Part shown: piece by piece, positions 44,903 to 56,376 of the stretch
How the letters are laid out: each line of letters starts with the position of its first letter
Position numbering within the stretch: position 1 is the stretch's first letter
Origin: Lithodes maja
Taxonomy: Eukaryota; Arthropoda; Malacostraca; Decapoda; Lithodidae
Assembly (NCBI GenBank): GCA_037953745.1
Contig: JBAKBP010007405.1
Coordinates: 36,317-100,316, forward strand
Length of the DNA: 64,000 nucleotides
Direction: 5' to 3'
The notes under the pieces: generated by a model
What the model saw: the letters and a program-made list of their open reading frames with translations, nothing else
What the model was told of the DNA's origin: nothing
Database searches by the model: none
Translations under genes and position numbers: made by a program

Positions 44903-45139
44903 TGGGATGTCAATCCACGAAAGAGACGCCGTCACTTGAGATCTAGAAAATATATCAGTAAAAGGAACAGTCAGAGTAAGCTATGGGTATGGCAGAGATC
45001 GCTCAGTTCTCACTCTGATAGACCAGCCCTTCACCACAGCAATCCTCTCAGCATCAGCTAGGAAAGGCCCGAGAAAGTCGCCTTTGGCGGGGGGATAGCT
45101 CCCCTATTTCAACCCCTTTCGGGGTTGGGCACCCGCCCT
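44903..45139 (-). mobile_element. SINE S3, 5' part
   Basis: GATGTCAATCCACGAAAGAG to GGGGTTGGGCACCCGCCC, the structured 5' end in reverse orientation, ending at almost the same base as S1 and S2. Followed by a CA microsatellite. Confidence 0.85.
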
Positions 45140-45663
45140 CACACACACACAACTCGGTATAACCTCATTGGTTACGATACTGCCACTGCGCAAAGCTAGG
45201 TTTATATTTTTATCAAGCGGAAAATATTTACATATAGCGATACAAATTCTGGTGATATAGTGTAGATTCAGGCCAGATTTGATTGATATTCTAGAGGCTT
45301 GCATTATTCTGAAGATTTTCGGCACACATTTACTATCTAGCGGCCTTCTAGCGACATTTGAGAATGGATCTAGCAGATTATTTTGTTTTGATTTGATAAC
45401 CCTGAGCTTAGCTGTCGTCTGCTACTGATGTCGGCATTCACTATCTGGCCATTTTTGTCTAAACAGACAGATGTGTTTCAAGGTTGCTTTAATAAATACA
45501 ATCTTAAGCTATGATAAGAGTTCTAGATTGGCCATTAAATTTGCAGATCACGAAAAAAAACTACAAATCCCAGAACAGACTTGTAAACAAAACAACAGTT
45601 AGGCTAGGCCTAGGTGAATGCGAGTCGCTTTGAGCGAATTCCTGATCGAGCGGATGCACAATC
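45140..45663. other. Unassigned spacer
   Basis: AT-rich, no gene or element end seen. Confidence 0.4.
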
Positions 45664-45843
45664 TAACCTAATCTAACCCAACCCAACTTAACTTAACTTA
45701 ACTTAACTTAACTTAACTTAACTTAACCTAACCTAACCTAACCTAACCTAACCTAACCTAACCTAACCTAACCTAACCTAACCTAACCTAACCTAACCTA
45801 ACCTAACCTAACCTAACCTAACCTAACCTAACCTAACCTAACC
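45664..45843. repeat. Interstitial telomeric repeat (AACTT)n then (AACCT)n
   Basis: About nine AACTT units are followed by more than twenty nearly perfect AACCT units, the complement of the arthropod telomere unit TTAGG. A degenerate edge (ATCTAACCTAATCTAACCC) lies on the left. Confidence 0.95.
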
Positions 45844-46760
45844 GAACCGCCCAGATACCGGCCTAGGTTAGGCTAACTAATTTTAGTCTTTCGAAATAAC
45901 AAGTTGATGATGCCATACGCATATAAATGACAAACTTATGACAACAAATTCAGATTATCAATGAAATGGGTAGATCTAGGAAAAAGTAATGAACCACGAA
46001 GGCACTGTGGATAGTGAGAGCGGGCGAAAAATTGGTAGCGAAATGACTTTGAGGTTAGGCTAACAAATTAAAGTATTTTTCGCAACCATAAACTAATGCT
46101 GCTATAGCATATACATGACAAACTTATGGAAAAAGATTCAAGAATAGCATTTAAATCAGCAGTTCTTATGTGTTATTCAATTAAATTTGTTCATGGTAAA
46201 ATGGGGAAATCCACTGTGTACGAAAATCACTTGAGTGCATGAAACTACTTTGTAAACAACATGTGGAATCTATCATAGTTTATAACTAATAACAACGTTT
46301 AAGGAGTGTCCTCACTAGAAGTTGAGTTGTTTGATTGTTAAGAAGGTTTGGGGCTAGGCTAGCCTTCGGTATAAAGTTTGTTAAAGTGATCTATGGTATG
46401 TTAAGTGAGCAAATGGTAGTAATTTGTGATCTTCGTACAGCCATAATTTCGCTGAATGGACGTTCGCAAGTTGGGGTCAACTGTACTTGAAATAGTTTAC
46501 AACAGTGTATTTAATAGTGGCCCCTCCATCATTGACGATTATGCCTATTACATAAGGCACCCTCTTCAAACACTCGTCCGCCGTAGTTTTGAATCTACCG
46601 CGCAGAGCATAACAAATTTGAGGAGCCTTCATCATGAGCGCACGCAACCTCACTCATGGTTCAGTCATTATGAAATTGGGTTCTCACTACGAAAAAACTT
46701 CGTAACAAATAAAAAAGAAAAAGAAAATAAGAATAACTATTCATAAGCTTTCCATATACT
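45844..46760. other. Unassigned region with one orphan frame
   Basis: A 96-codon frame at 46456-46746 (starting MDVRKLGSTVLEIVYN, ending in a Lys/Glu-rich tail) matches nothing I recognise. It may be chance or an exon; no splice or homology evidence supports it. Confidence 0.25.
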
Positions 46761-47410
46761 CGTGGATGTACTTGTGTGGGATCTTTGACCAGACGCTGAC
46801 TCAGGCGTCATTCTTCCTTCTCTGCTCTGCGCTCAACCGACCCGGACGTGCCTCCCCACACTCCGCTCGTTCCGCATTTGTTGCGTCCCTAGTGAGTTTT
46901 TCTCATTTGTTTACTCCGGGATGTATCGAGTAAGGTTAGGATATGCGTAGCAGGAGTGTCCTGGGCGGGTTGCCCGCAGTGCAGTGTATTTTGGGTCGTG
47001 TGTTTGGGGCATCTATTTCGGGTGTACCCTCGTGGTCCTGTTGTGGACACTGTGAACTTTTTCACGGTTAGCTAGCTTTGTGATGCAGGCGGCTTTCATT
47101 ACGCGTTATTATTGCTGCCTTTTATCTTTCTGATGAGGTAGCTTTTTATTCTCTGACGTTCCCAGCGTATTTTTCTTCACTTAGTGAAGTTTTTTCTGGG
47201 TCCCGAGTCAGTTCTTCCCTTTACCGGGAAGTGTTTGCTACAGTGGTGTGTTGACGGTGGTTCCTGTTGTGATATAATTCAGTGCTTTTTGTTTATATTA
47301 CGACATGTTTACTGTGTTTTTCCGTCTGCTTAGGCCTAGCCAGCCTCTCGTAGCTTTGCCACATGCACAAGTGTTATTGATTTATGTTATAAATATGTAC
47401 TACTGTGTCA

Positions 47411-47548
47411 TGTGTGTCCTGGTTTAGTTGTATATTGGCTAATTCCACGGACTATATATGTGTCCTGGTTTAGTTGTGTATTGGCTAATTCCTCGGACTA
47501 TTGATGTGACCTGGGTTAGTTGTGCTTTGGCTATTTCCACGGTCTATT
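47411..47548 (+). repeat. Three-unit tandem repeat, 46-bp period
   Basis: Units starting 47413, 47459 and 47505 share GTCCTGGTTTAGTTGT, TTGGCTAATTCC and CGGACTAT, with growing divergence in the third. Confidence 0.85.
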
Positions 47549-47654
47549 TGGTGCGTTCAGATTGAATCTGTACGGGGTGGGTTGCCTTTTCCGGCGGGTT
47601 TTCTCGGTTACACCATGAAAACCCGGCTGGTGGCCGAGTTTTAATCACACGTGG

Positions 47655-48314
47655 TTAACCCGTTGAGCCCCGGCTAGTTATAATATTTTGTTCACCCCAG
47701 TCCCAAGCCATTTTCACTTTTTTTTTTTTTTGCTAAAATGGAAGACAAGGATGAGAAATGAAAAAAAAAAAAAAAATCACCTCGGACATTTTTTTTTGGG
47801 GGGGTTGGGGGGGGGGGGGGAGCCTCAAAAAAATGTGTTGAGCCAAAATGGAAGAGAATGGTGAGAAATGAAAAAAAAAAAACTCATTTCGGTCATTTGG
47901 GGGGGGTTCGAAAGTTCGTCTCCCCCGCATGACCACCCACCCGGGAGCACTAGGGTAAAAACTGAGTATGGCATTGTACGGCATACATCCTAAGGAGTGT
48001 CTCACATAAATCTCAAGCCTCTAGCTCCCATACGACCGGAGTAATGAAGGTTCAAAGTGGCGGTGAACTAAGGGTGTAAAGTATCCCCACTAAGCCCACC
48101 ACCACCAGCCGCGCGGCTGTCTCGGCCCGCTCACACCTACTGGCCTGGCTCCCACACACACTACGGTACCTCCCCCTCCTATTCTCCCGCCATTTCCTAC
48201 CTTACGAGCCACGTAAGTGTTTTTTATATGTCGGACGCACGTGATGCGTCGCTGGGAGTTGGTGATCAAACACTGCCGACGCATCACGTGCGACGCTAGG
48301 TCTCACTGGGTTAA
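47655..48314. mobile_element. Probable pB-A MITE copy A3
   Basis: TTAA at 47655-47658 and 48311-48314. Ends are CCCGTTGAGCCCCGGC (left) and inward CCCAGTGAGACCTAGC (right), similar to each other and to other pB-A ends. Near the right end CGCACGTGATGCGTCG and its exact reverse complement form a 16-bp hairpin. No empty site is available for proof. A G-run of about 14 lies near 47808-47822. Confidence 0.6.
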
Positions 48315-49134
48315 AAAAGGCTTGTTTTCCCCAGCGAGTGGTGGCCTGAGGCTCTCCAGGACTGCGTCTCTGTGTTGGGCCTGTGTTCAGGCGTACTGTG
48401 TTTCCCGGCGGGATGGCTTTACCCATTTAACTAAGTGTTCATACGGACACTTGTTGAGTTGAGTTTTTCCCGGTTTTTGCAAAGCCAGTAAAACTAGGCT
48501 GTTTGTTGTTTGGTCTTTCCTCCCCGGCGATCTTTTGCAAAGAAGTGGGGATAGGAATTTTGGGGTTAACATTAAAATTCACACCCGGCGGTTGCACCTT
48601 GGGAGGGTAGGATTAACGGATTTGCATAATTCAGTGTAGTTAACCAGACAATCGAGGGATACGATACGTATCGCCACCATTCAACATACGGCGATCTAGA
48701 ACGCTTCGGGAGAAGCCAGATCTAGCTTTAAGACAGGCTTTCCAGTTTTTGATCTGCGAGATAATACGGGGGCCGGCGTCTTTGAGAGTGGTTTTCCAGT
48801 AAGAACTTAACAAAACACCACTGGGAAGACTGCGTCAGTTATAAACGCCATGCTGGTCTTTATATTATGTCAGAGGATATGCATAAATCTTTTGGACAAG
48901 TTAAGATATTCTGAAATCTTAATTAATGAACCCTCCGCGTAGCGAGCCGTGATAGTTGTGTATTACGTCTCGTTACCCGGCGGGTTGTCTAACTCTTGTG
49001 TTCGAACATGTTGGTGTAGCCTTATGAGCATTAATTCCTGGAAAAAATTTTTTTTCCAGGCCTGAGTTCCGGCGAGACTTTCGAGAACCTGGAGTAAACC
49101 GGGGGTGGGTTCGTGTTTTCCACCAGTCTCTGTC

Positions 49135-51802
49135 ATGGCTACCATAGACCCTGTTTTTGCCTTGTGTATTGCTCCCTCCTGTTCAGGTATCCCTATCTTT
49201 GCACACACTCTTTGCATTAGATGTGTTAAATGTTTAGATCGCTCAAGGGGTTTGTGGGTAACGGGGAACTGTTCCTTCTGTACTCAATTGAGTGCCAAAG
49301 TGTTGCGGGACAATAGTAGATCCGCGGCGGTCGCTTTGAGGGAGGTCAGGCAACAGTTGTCATGTTATGCTACCACAGTGGCTCATAAAGCGCTGCAATG
49401 TGATTCTTTGGGATAAATTACTAATTGAGCACCCCCCTATTAAACTTCCCGCTAGAGTAACTGTACGAAAGTCGGCAGAGACTGGGCAGGGTACAGCACT
49501 TTCTCTGGTCCCTACACCTTCTAAAAGACCTCGTGAACCCACGCCCCTGGTGACAGCCTCCACGTCACGGGCGCGGTCCAGGTCGCCCCTCCGACAACAG
49601 CCACCTAGTCATTCCTCTTCACCAGCAAGAAAGAGGAGTAAAGAGGAAAAGTCCAAGGACAGCTCTAGTGAAAGATCGGAAAAGTCTAAGAGCAGTGATA
49701 AATCTAAGTCACACCGCAGCCATAAATCTTCCAGGAAAGATGCTAAGGAACGAAAGGCCTCCCGGCGTTCGCCGGAGCCTCGTGCCTCACTTTTTGCCTC
49801 TACTCCCGACTTATCTAGTATCCAATCTGATGGGGCGGGAATGGAGTCAGAGACTGTGGTGGGGGTATTGCCGGCGGACAGGTTACCAATAGAGATTACA
49901 TACCTAGAGTTAGAGAGTTCGGTAGGCAGTGATCGCCCTGTAGAAGAGTCTAGTGGGGGCTCAGTGGTTGATGGTGTATCTGACTCCCAAGGGAGTTCGG
50001 GCCAAGGCCTAGGTGTATGGCGTTATTCCCAACCGGGGCATGAGGGCCCATGTTTGGTTCAAGGGCCACAGGTACGGGCTGACGTCCACCGGGACGCTGT
50101 GATCCCATAATCCATTCCTGATTTAACTTGGCACCGAGACGAGGTTCCGGCTTCGGCGGAACCCTCTCATGATGGGCCGGATGACAAGGTTGAGGTGTCT
50201 ATAATCTGACATGGAAGTGCAAGAGTCGGGTTCAGTTCTAGACGACTCGCAAGATAGGAATGATTCACCTTTGAGTCTTCATCCACTAAATTTGTCACGG
50301 CGGAGGAAATAGATGGGTTGTTAGTAACTGCTCTCACAAAAAAAATTGGCCAACAGCCGGAGACTCCTACAGTGGACCTGGGAGCTCCCATGACGAGTTC
50401 AAGTGTTCGGCCTCTGATCGCTTCTATTGCTTTGACCAAGATTCCGCACCCTCCCCCTATGTCACCTAATATAGTCGCTAGGCCTGCTTCGGCGGCACTG
50501 ACTACTTCTAATGTAAGGGTGGTTACGGATGTGAATCCGCCCCCGTTGGATAAAGCACCGTTAAGAAAGGTAGCTATGCCCCTCTTGTACGGTCCAGATG
50601 ACTCATGGGTTCAAATGATCCCAACTAAGCCAGAGACAGCACAGCCCACTTTGTCAGGGGAACTTCCGGTGCCACGAGAGTGGGTTATCCAAGGAAATAA
50701 ATCTAGAAAGTTATGAGCCTTGGATATTGCGGGTAATGTACTTGATGTTAATATTAAGGCCATTCCGAACCATTATCACCATGAATTTTTTGTGTATACA
50801 GCTACGCCTGCACTGTCCCCTGCCTCAGCTTCAAAGCTGTTTTCTGACTGGACCAAGCATGACGGTTTTAATGACATAAAAGCACTGTCAGCTCTCACTC
50901 CAGAATTAGATTTACAAACGGTCACAGACACAGCCGCTAACCCAGTGTTGAAGGTGGGGCAGTTGGGTCCAGGACCTTGGGTGGAATGGGAAGTAGAGGC
51001 TCAGAACTTTGCAACCACCTTCACCTCAAAATCCTCCCACCAGATTCCTCAGGACAGCCATTCTTGGTTCTCTATGCCAGTCTTTTCAGCCGGTGGAGTC
51101 CCATCTGCTTTGTTTGCTTTTTTAGCTGCCCCCAAAATCAATCTCTGTGAACTTTAAGATCCTTTCACTACGCCTTCACCAGCTCACCTAGACCGGGAGT
51201 TTAGGCTACGAGGGAAGGCGTATAGACTTTTTTCCCAGTACATTGTTACGAACCAGGTGGCGAAATCTATGTTACGATCCATTCAGGCAATCGCGGACGC
51301 GGAAGCCAGACGATCGGTTGAACTATCTCAGCGATTACTCCTTCAGACGTCAATTCAGTCGTTGGGTGATATACGCACGGCCTTGCTCGAGGCGGTGCGG
51401 GCGAGACAGGATCTCAGGATGTCCCTAGTGAGGAAACTCCCTGATAGAATTGCGAACCAGGTGGTCATGTCGCCGGTGCTAACTCCCTCGTTAATGTCCC
51501 CTGATGTGTGGAGAACTGTTTTCAATATGGCTCAGGCCTTTAAGCACAGTCCCAGCCCTTCTAAGAAACCTGCTTTTAACTTTCCCAAACCCAAGCCAGT
51601 CACAAAAGCTCAACCGGGTGGGTCAAAGCCCTTTCAGATACCTAAGTCCGCCTCCCCCCAAGGTCAGTACAGGTACAAACAAGGTAAGTTTGCAGGTCAT
51701 AAGGGCCGCAGCTATAGCAGACCAGGCCAGGGCTCGTCTTCTGCCAACGCCGGCCAGTCGGCTAAGCATCCACCACCACCAACACCACCACCAAAAAACT
51801 AA
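49135..51802 (+). pseudogene. DR1 gag-like ORF1
   Basis: From ATG 49135 (MATIDPVFALC) the first part is Cys-rich: CSGIPIFAHTLCIRCVKC and NCSFC suggest a zinc-binding domain. After a frameshift near 49400 comes an Arg/Ser-rich stretch (about 49529-49790), then acidic linker. The conserved part begins TTSNVRVVTDVNPPPLDK near 50510, continues PLLYGPDDSW, KHDGFND, WVEWEVEAQNF and ends with QSLGDIRTALLEAVRARQDLR near 51360 and a Pro-rich tail. Two point nonsense codons are shown by comparison with DR2: TGA at 50714-50716 and TAA near 51155. Neighbour of the polymerase 36 bp downstream. Confidence 0.7.
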
Positions 51803-51837
51803 AGTCTCTCTCACTCCCAGGGCCGATCTCACGGCGG

Positions 51838-52797
51838 GTGGATCAGAGGGTAGTACAGCCGGCGAACCCTTGTCTGCTAACTGGGTCGTTCCGGACGTGT
51901 CACCGCGCATGGCCAGTAAATACTTGGGCAAGGATGGTGGCACGCAAGGGCATCACCTGGCAGTGGCTCCGACGACCTCGTTTACATCAGCCGACAAAGG
52001 CAACTTTAGTTTCTTTAGAGGTGGAGTCACTAGTCCAGGAAATGATCGCCAAGAATGTCATCATCCCGGTTCCTCAAAATTACCCTGTTTTCACATCCAA
52101 ACTATTTCTAGTGCCCAAAAGGGACAGTGTTCAGATGAGACCAGTCGTAGACCTGTCTTATCTGAACCTCCATATTCACAACATGTCATTCAGGATGCTT
52201 ACAGTAAACCAGATCAGGCTAACACTTCCGCCGGGAGGATGGATGTGTTCTTTAGACCTGACGGACGCGTATTGGCACGTCTCGGTCAACAAAAGATTTC
52301 AAAGGTTTTTGGCCTTAAGAATAAAGCATCACACTTATGTCTTTCAGAGGATGCCGTTTGGATTGAACCTAGCACCTCGCTTATTCACGAAATTAGTCCG
52401 GCAAGCCCTGATGCCCTTGTTAAGGCAAGGGATCAGGATTTTATGGTATCTAGACGACTGGCTAGTGGTGGCAGAGACGGAACAAGTATGCATAAATCAT
52501 GTCAACATAACATTACATGTCAAAACTCTAGGGTTCAAGGTCAACCTGGTAAAGTCAAACCTTGTTCCCTCAAGAGTAGTTCAGTGGATAGGGCTGGTCT
52601 GGGACACAGCTACTCTCACTCTGAGTCAGAGTGTGGACAATCGCAACAGATTTCGCAGGAAACTGTTTATGTTCCTTCACAGTCTGACTATGACACGGAG
52701 AATCTGGGAGTCTCTGGTTGGCCCTCTCAACTGGATTCAACTAACGGTACAGTTGGGCCGGTTAAGAGTAAAAAATTATGGCCCATACCAAAATTAA
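51838..52797 (+). pseudogene. DR1 DIRS reverse transcriptase
   Basis: This is the best preserved DIRS polymerase in the window. Blocks are LEVESLVQEMIAKNVI, SKLFLVPKRDSVQMRPVVDL, FRMLTVNQIRLTL, MCSLDLTDAYWHVSVNKRF (first catalytic Asp), YVFQRMPFGLNLAPRLF and ILWYLDDWLVVAE with an intact YLDD. The thumb-like part runs to WESLVGPLNWIQLTVQLGRL. Near 52785 the coding frame must shift to enter RNase H. The start shown is the first ATG; natural translation may begin upstream near the shared TGSFRTCHRAWP. A second frame (51504-53534) is also open across this region but only its end is real. Confidence 0.85.
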
Positions 52798-53690
52798 TCC
52801 ACAACTTACTAGCGGTCTGGGCGAAGAGGGAAACATTGCACTCAGTCATGTCATGGACCTCTCCTCCGCCGACGGTATGGGTAGACACGGATGCGTCAGG
52901 AACGATAGGTTGGGGCTTTCAATCAAACCAAGGGCACCAGGGTCAAGGGCTTTGGTCCCATTTAGAGATCTACCACATCAATGTCAAAGAATTACTAGTC
53001 CCCTTATATTTCCTTCAGGCTCACGGCTCTACTTTACGGGGCAAGGCGGTGGCCTTCAGAATGGACAATCTGAATGCGGTTCACTGTATTCAGAAACAAG
53101 GGTCGACGAGATCTCGGGGGTTGCTAAACGTGTCAGAAGAGATTTTTATTCTAGCCAACAGGCTGGACATTCAGCTTCACGCATCTTACCTCCCAGGCGT
53201 AGCAAACGTCTGGGCAGACGCTCTGTCTCGGAGACAGAGCACAACAGTAGAATGGGTGCTCAAGCAAACCATTTTCGACCAAATGGTTGCAAAGCCTTAC
53301 CATCCACAAGTGGATTTGTTTGCGTCAGAGGAGACTCACAAACTCCCACTGTACCTCACCCGCCGGACGATAACGCCGGCGGGCGGGCCAGATGCACTGG
53401 TGACAGACTGGAACAGGTGGAGTTCCATTTATCTGTTTCCGCCGCCAGATGCGTCTCTAATGTGCCACGTAGTAAACAAACTACAGGATTATCGAGGCGT
53501 AGTCTCGCTAATCGTGCCCCTGTGGCCGGCGTAGTTGTGGTACCAGCAATTGAAGACGTGGTGCCCGGACCCGGTATCACTCCCGGTAGGGTTTTTCCAC
53601 TTAGACACAATTGGCAACCTAAAGACCTCGCTGACTTTTGCATTATGGACATTCAGGAGGCCAAATGGCTAGCACCATACGGTAGAGACG
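52785..53690 (+). pseudogene. DR1 RNase H and downstream domain
   Basis: In the frame that stops at 53534, PPPTVWVDTDASGTIGWG gives the first catalytic Asp, NVKELLVPLYFL the Glu, AFRMDNLNAVHCI the second Asp and GVANVWADALSR the last, so all four RNase H acidic residues are intact. It continues with HPQVDLFASEETHKLP and WSSIYLFPPPDASLM. The TAG at 53532-53534 after VPLWPA looks like a CAG nonsense mutation, because D1 reads through at this point (LAPPWPARAWS) and the matching text continues here for about 50 codons. Confidence 0.8.
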
Positions 53691-54148
53691 TGACCAATAA
53701 ATTCATGAATCAATATACCCAGTCTACTAAGCGACAGTATCAATCGCATTGGCAGGCCTTTACTTCTTGGATTATTAGAACAGAACAAACTGTGCCCTCG
53801 GTGGCTCTGGATTTTAATTATTTAAATTATCTGTTCGAGCAGAAACGTTTGTCTGTAGTGACGTTAAAAAATCACTTAACGGCGATTAGGATACCGTTTT
53901 TGGACCTTACCGGTCTCTCCATACCAGTTGCGGAGGAAAAAGGTTTTATGAGGGTATGTTTTAAACTCCGCCCACCTCCCCGTCAGCTCATGCCTACCTG
54001 GTCTCTGGACAAGGCATTGTCTTTACTTCATTCCCGTCTGTACCAAAATACTGCAGATTTTACATTACTTTTAAAAAGGGCAGTATTCTTTATGGCCTTG
54101 GCTACCGGGAACAGAGTATCTGAGCTGGCGGCGATGAGTCACAGATGA
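53535..54148 (+). pseudogene. DR1 tyrosine recombinase, C-terminally truncated
   Basis: The frame overlaps the RNase H region, as is common in DIRS elements. It starts to look real at LADFCIMDIQEAKWL. N-terminal helices (STKRQYQSHWQAFTSWI, LNYLFEQKRLSVVTLKNHL) are of the core-binding type. Then PPPRQLMPTWSLDKAL and the first active-site box MALATGNRVSELAAM follow. It ends abruptly at 54148, before the His-x-x-Arg and Tyr boxes, where gag-like sequence of DR2 begins within about 100 bp. Roughly the second half of the catalytic domain is therefore lost. Confidence 0.75.
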
Positions 54149-54741
54149 GTACCAAGAGAGGCCTCAAAGCCGGATGTCTGCTATCTCGGAGGACACAGAT
54201 AAAGACTGTGCAACAAACCTGTGAGGCTCAGGTACCATCGTCTGTCCCGAACTTATGTTGGGAAGATTTCGAACGTGACGTTTCCAAAGATTTCATTACT
54301 AGGGCAGAATACAAACAAATTTTTTTTTATAAAATGGTCAAAAAATTTAATGTGAGTAAAGTGGTGCCGGAGTCTCCCTCACCATCGCTGGTTGCTAGAC
54401 CATTGGGTTCCCTAAAGGTATCAACTAAGCAAACTCATTTTCCCTCCCCTATGACATATCTAGTCCAACTCCTTTGACCTCAACCTTGACGACCTCAAAT
54501 ATCCGCGTTGTCACGGACGTGATTCCTCCACCTCTTGAGAAAGTCCCTCTCAGAAAAGGCTCTATGCCTCTCCTATATGGGTCGGATAGGTCTTGGATTG
54601 ATATTGTCACTTTAAACCCACTTGTCGCGCAGCCGACTATTTCGGCGGAGCTTCCGGTACCTGAACATTGGGGTGTTCAGGTTAATGAGAGCAAGAAACT
54701 TTGTGCCATTAACATGTCCGGAGAACTCTTAGACGTATCTA

Positions 54742-55229
54742 TTAACCCTTTAGGACCGGTTACACATTCTATAAATATTCCCCGAAACCCGGAGGTTTTG
54801 GCCGAAAAACGTCTACGCCTAGGCTACCGTATCTTTGTTATTTTAACTGCTACCGCATTCCCACACATCTCCAAGCGTAGATGTGTTTCGTACCTGTAGA
54901 ATGGCGTTGAGTAGAGCTCTCTAAGTCAACTGGTTCAGTTGTGGTGACAATTTCTGTGGAGAGAACTTTGTGGCGATGTCAGGCATATGAGACACTTTTC
55001 ACTACTGAAACAACAACATACAGCCACACAAAAACAAACGACGTCTCTCCTTCTTGTGTTCGGAGGTGCGCTGCGTCGGTCCAACCGGCTGTGTTTATAT
55101 GCGTCGGACGGACGGCTTTCAAAACAAGCTTACAGGCTTTCAAGCTTCTGGAGCCTCAGAGCCCTACCGGGTTCCGCGGGCCGCGTTTGTTATGGGTGCC
55201 TCAGAGCCCTACCGGGTCTGAGGGGTTAA
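54742..55229 (-). mobile_element. pB-A MITE copy A4 in DR2
   Basis: TTAA at 54742-54745 and 55226-55229. The interior is the reverse complement of A1 in part (GGTCCAACCGGCTG and GCGTCGGACGGACG). DR1 keeps the unoccupied site (AATATTAAGGCCATTCC at 50750). Confidence 0.9.
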
Positions 55230-55400
55230 GGCCATTCCTAATTTGTATGCTCCAGATTATTTTGTGTATGCATCTTCCCCAGCTTTGCCACCTGCCTCGT
55301 CTGCACGTCTGTATTCGGATTGGTCCAAAGTAGACGGTTTTAACCCGGCAACGGCGAGAAAGCTCTAAAGAAGTTTTACTGGGCAACGGCGGCAAAGCTC

Positions 55401-56376
55401 TTAACCTCTGAAGTGCGCATGGGGGTAATTGGAAACGTCCCCCTGTGCTGACGTATTTGAGGTGTTTCCGTCACTAAAATATTCATTGTGCCATTAATAG
55501 CATTAATACTTATCCATATGCCATAGGTGAGTTATCTGCTCAACAGGTGGCGTTGTGTGTGTGTAAGTGTGAGAGTCCGAGTGTAGAGGGTGAGACAGTG
55601 AAGCACGGGAACGAGATGGCTTCAGAGATGGGGTCGTTTCGGGCCATGAGTGAGCACCGTGCCTCATGTGAAGGCAAGATGGCAGGTGCTCGTTGTACTC
55701 TACGTGCTTCACATGTCTCACTCCCTAGACTGGAACAAGACCTCACGGGCTTCACTGTTCATTGTAAAGCGGTGAATGTTAAGGCTCTCAGCCTATGCCC
55801 GAGAGGAAGTAAGTTGGAATATAGAAAAAAAAAAAAAAAATATGCGCCTATTATGGGTTGATTATAAAGGTATTAACCTGAAACAACAATAAAACGAGTG
55901 AAAACAGCGTTTGGATGGTCAAAATCGGAGATATAGCCCGCGAGTTGTATAATGTATGGGTGAGGCAAGCTGCTTTCCCGCCAATTTCCCCCAAGGCCAC
56001 TGAGACACAGTCGATCGATACTCTCTCTCTCTCTCTTGCACTCGCTTGCACTCGCTTGCCATCAGTGATGACAAGACCCTGCTTGCAACTCGCTAATGTT
56101 AGCACGAAAATATACCTCAGAATAAGGGAATAACAGGGAAAATAGGTGATAACTGAAGGATAGGAAGAAAGTGGGGAAGGAGGGGAGGTAAAGGACTGAG
56201 ATTTTGCATGGCCCAGGGGCCAAAACAAATATTTATTTTTTTTTTATTTTTTTTTTTTTTTATTTTTTTTTTTTTTTCGATGTCAAAAGTTGATTTTTTT
56301 TTCCACTCACTCTTAAGAGTCTCCCCGCAGTCCGCCGGGGGAACTCTTAAGAGTCTCCCCGCAGTTCCCGGGTTAA
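55401..56376 (-). mobile_element. pB-B MITE copy B4 inside B5
   Basis: TTAA at 55401-55404 and 56373-56376. It inserted into the AGCTCTTAAGAGGG site of B5, that is, into the TTAA inside a subterminal repeat of its own superfamily. It has the usual ends and carries S4. Confidence 0.9.
55521..55839 (+). mobile_element. Poly(A)-tailed insertion S4 (unknown source)
   Basis: About 320 bp with an A17 tail stand between two copies of ATATG(C) inside B4; other pB-B copies read straight through (CCATATGCGCC). A 105-codon frame (MALCVCKCESPSVEGETV) spans it but is unrecognised. It is either a SINE without visible A/B boxes or a retrocopied transcript. Confidence 0.7.

Larger units (their letters stand above)
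46761..49134 (+). other. Leader region upstream of DIRS copy DR1
   Basis: No gene is supported. It contains a three-unit tandem repeat (47411-47548), a probable pB-A MITE (47655-48314) and G-runs. It probably includes the 5' untranslated part of DR1, but I could not find a DIRS terminal repeat, so the boundary is open. Confidence 0.4.

Noticed and set aside
46456..46746. A host protein-coding gene
   Set aside because: The 96-codon frame has no recognised motif and no supporting context.
51838..54148. LTR (Gypsy-type) retrotransposon or retroviral pol
   Set aside because: The polymerase blocks (WYLDDWLVV, DAYWHV) and the downstream tyrosine recombinase instead of a DDE integrase and protease indicate DIRS. 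No viral sequence of any kind was recognised in the window.
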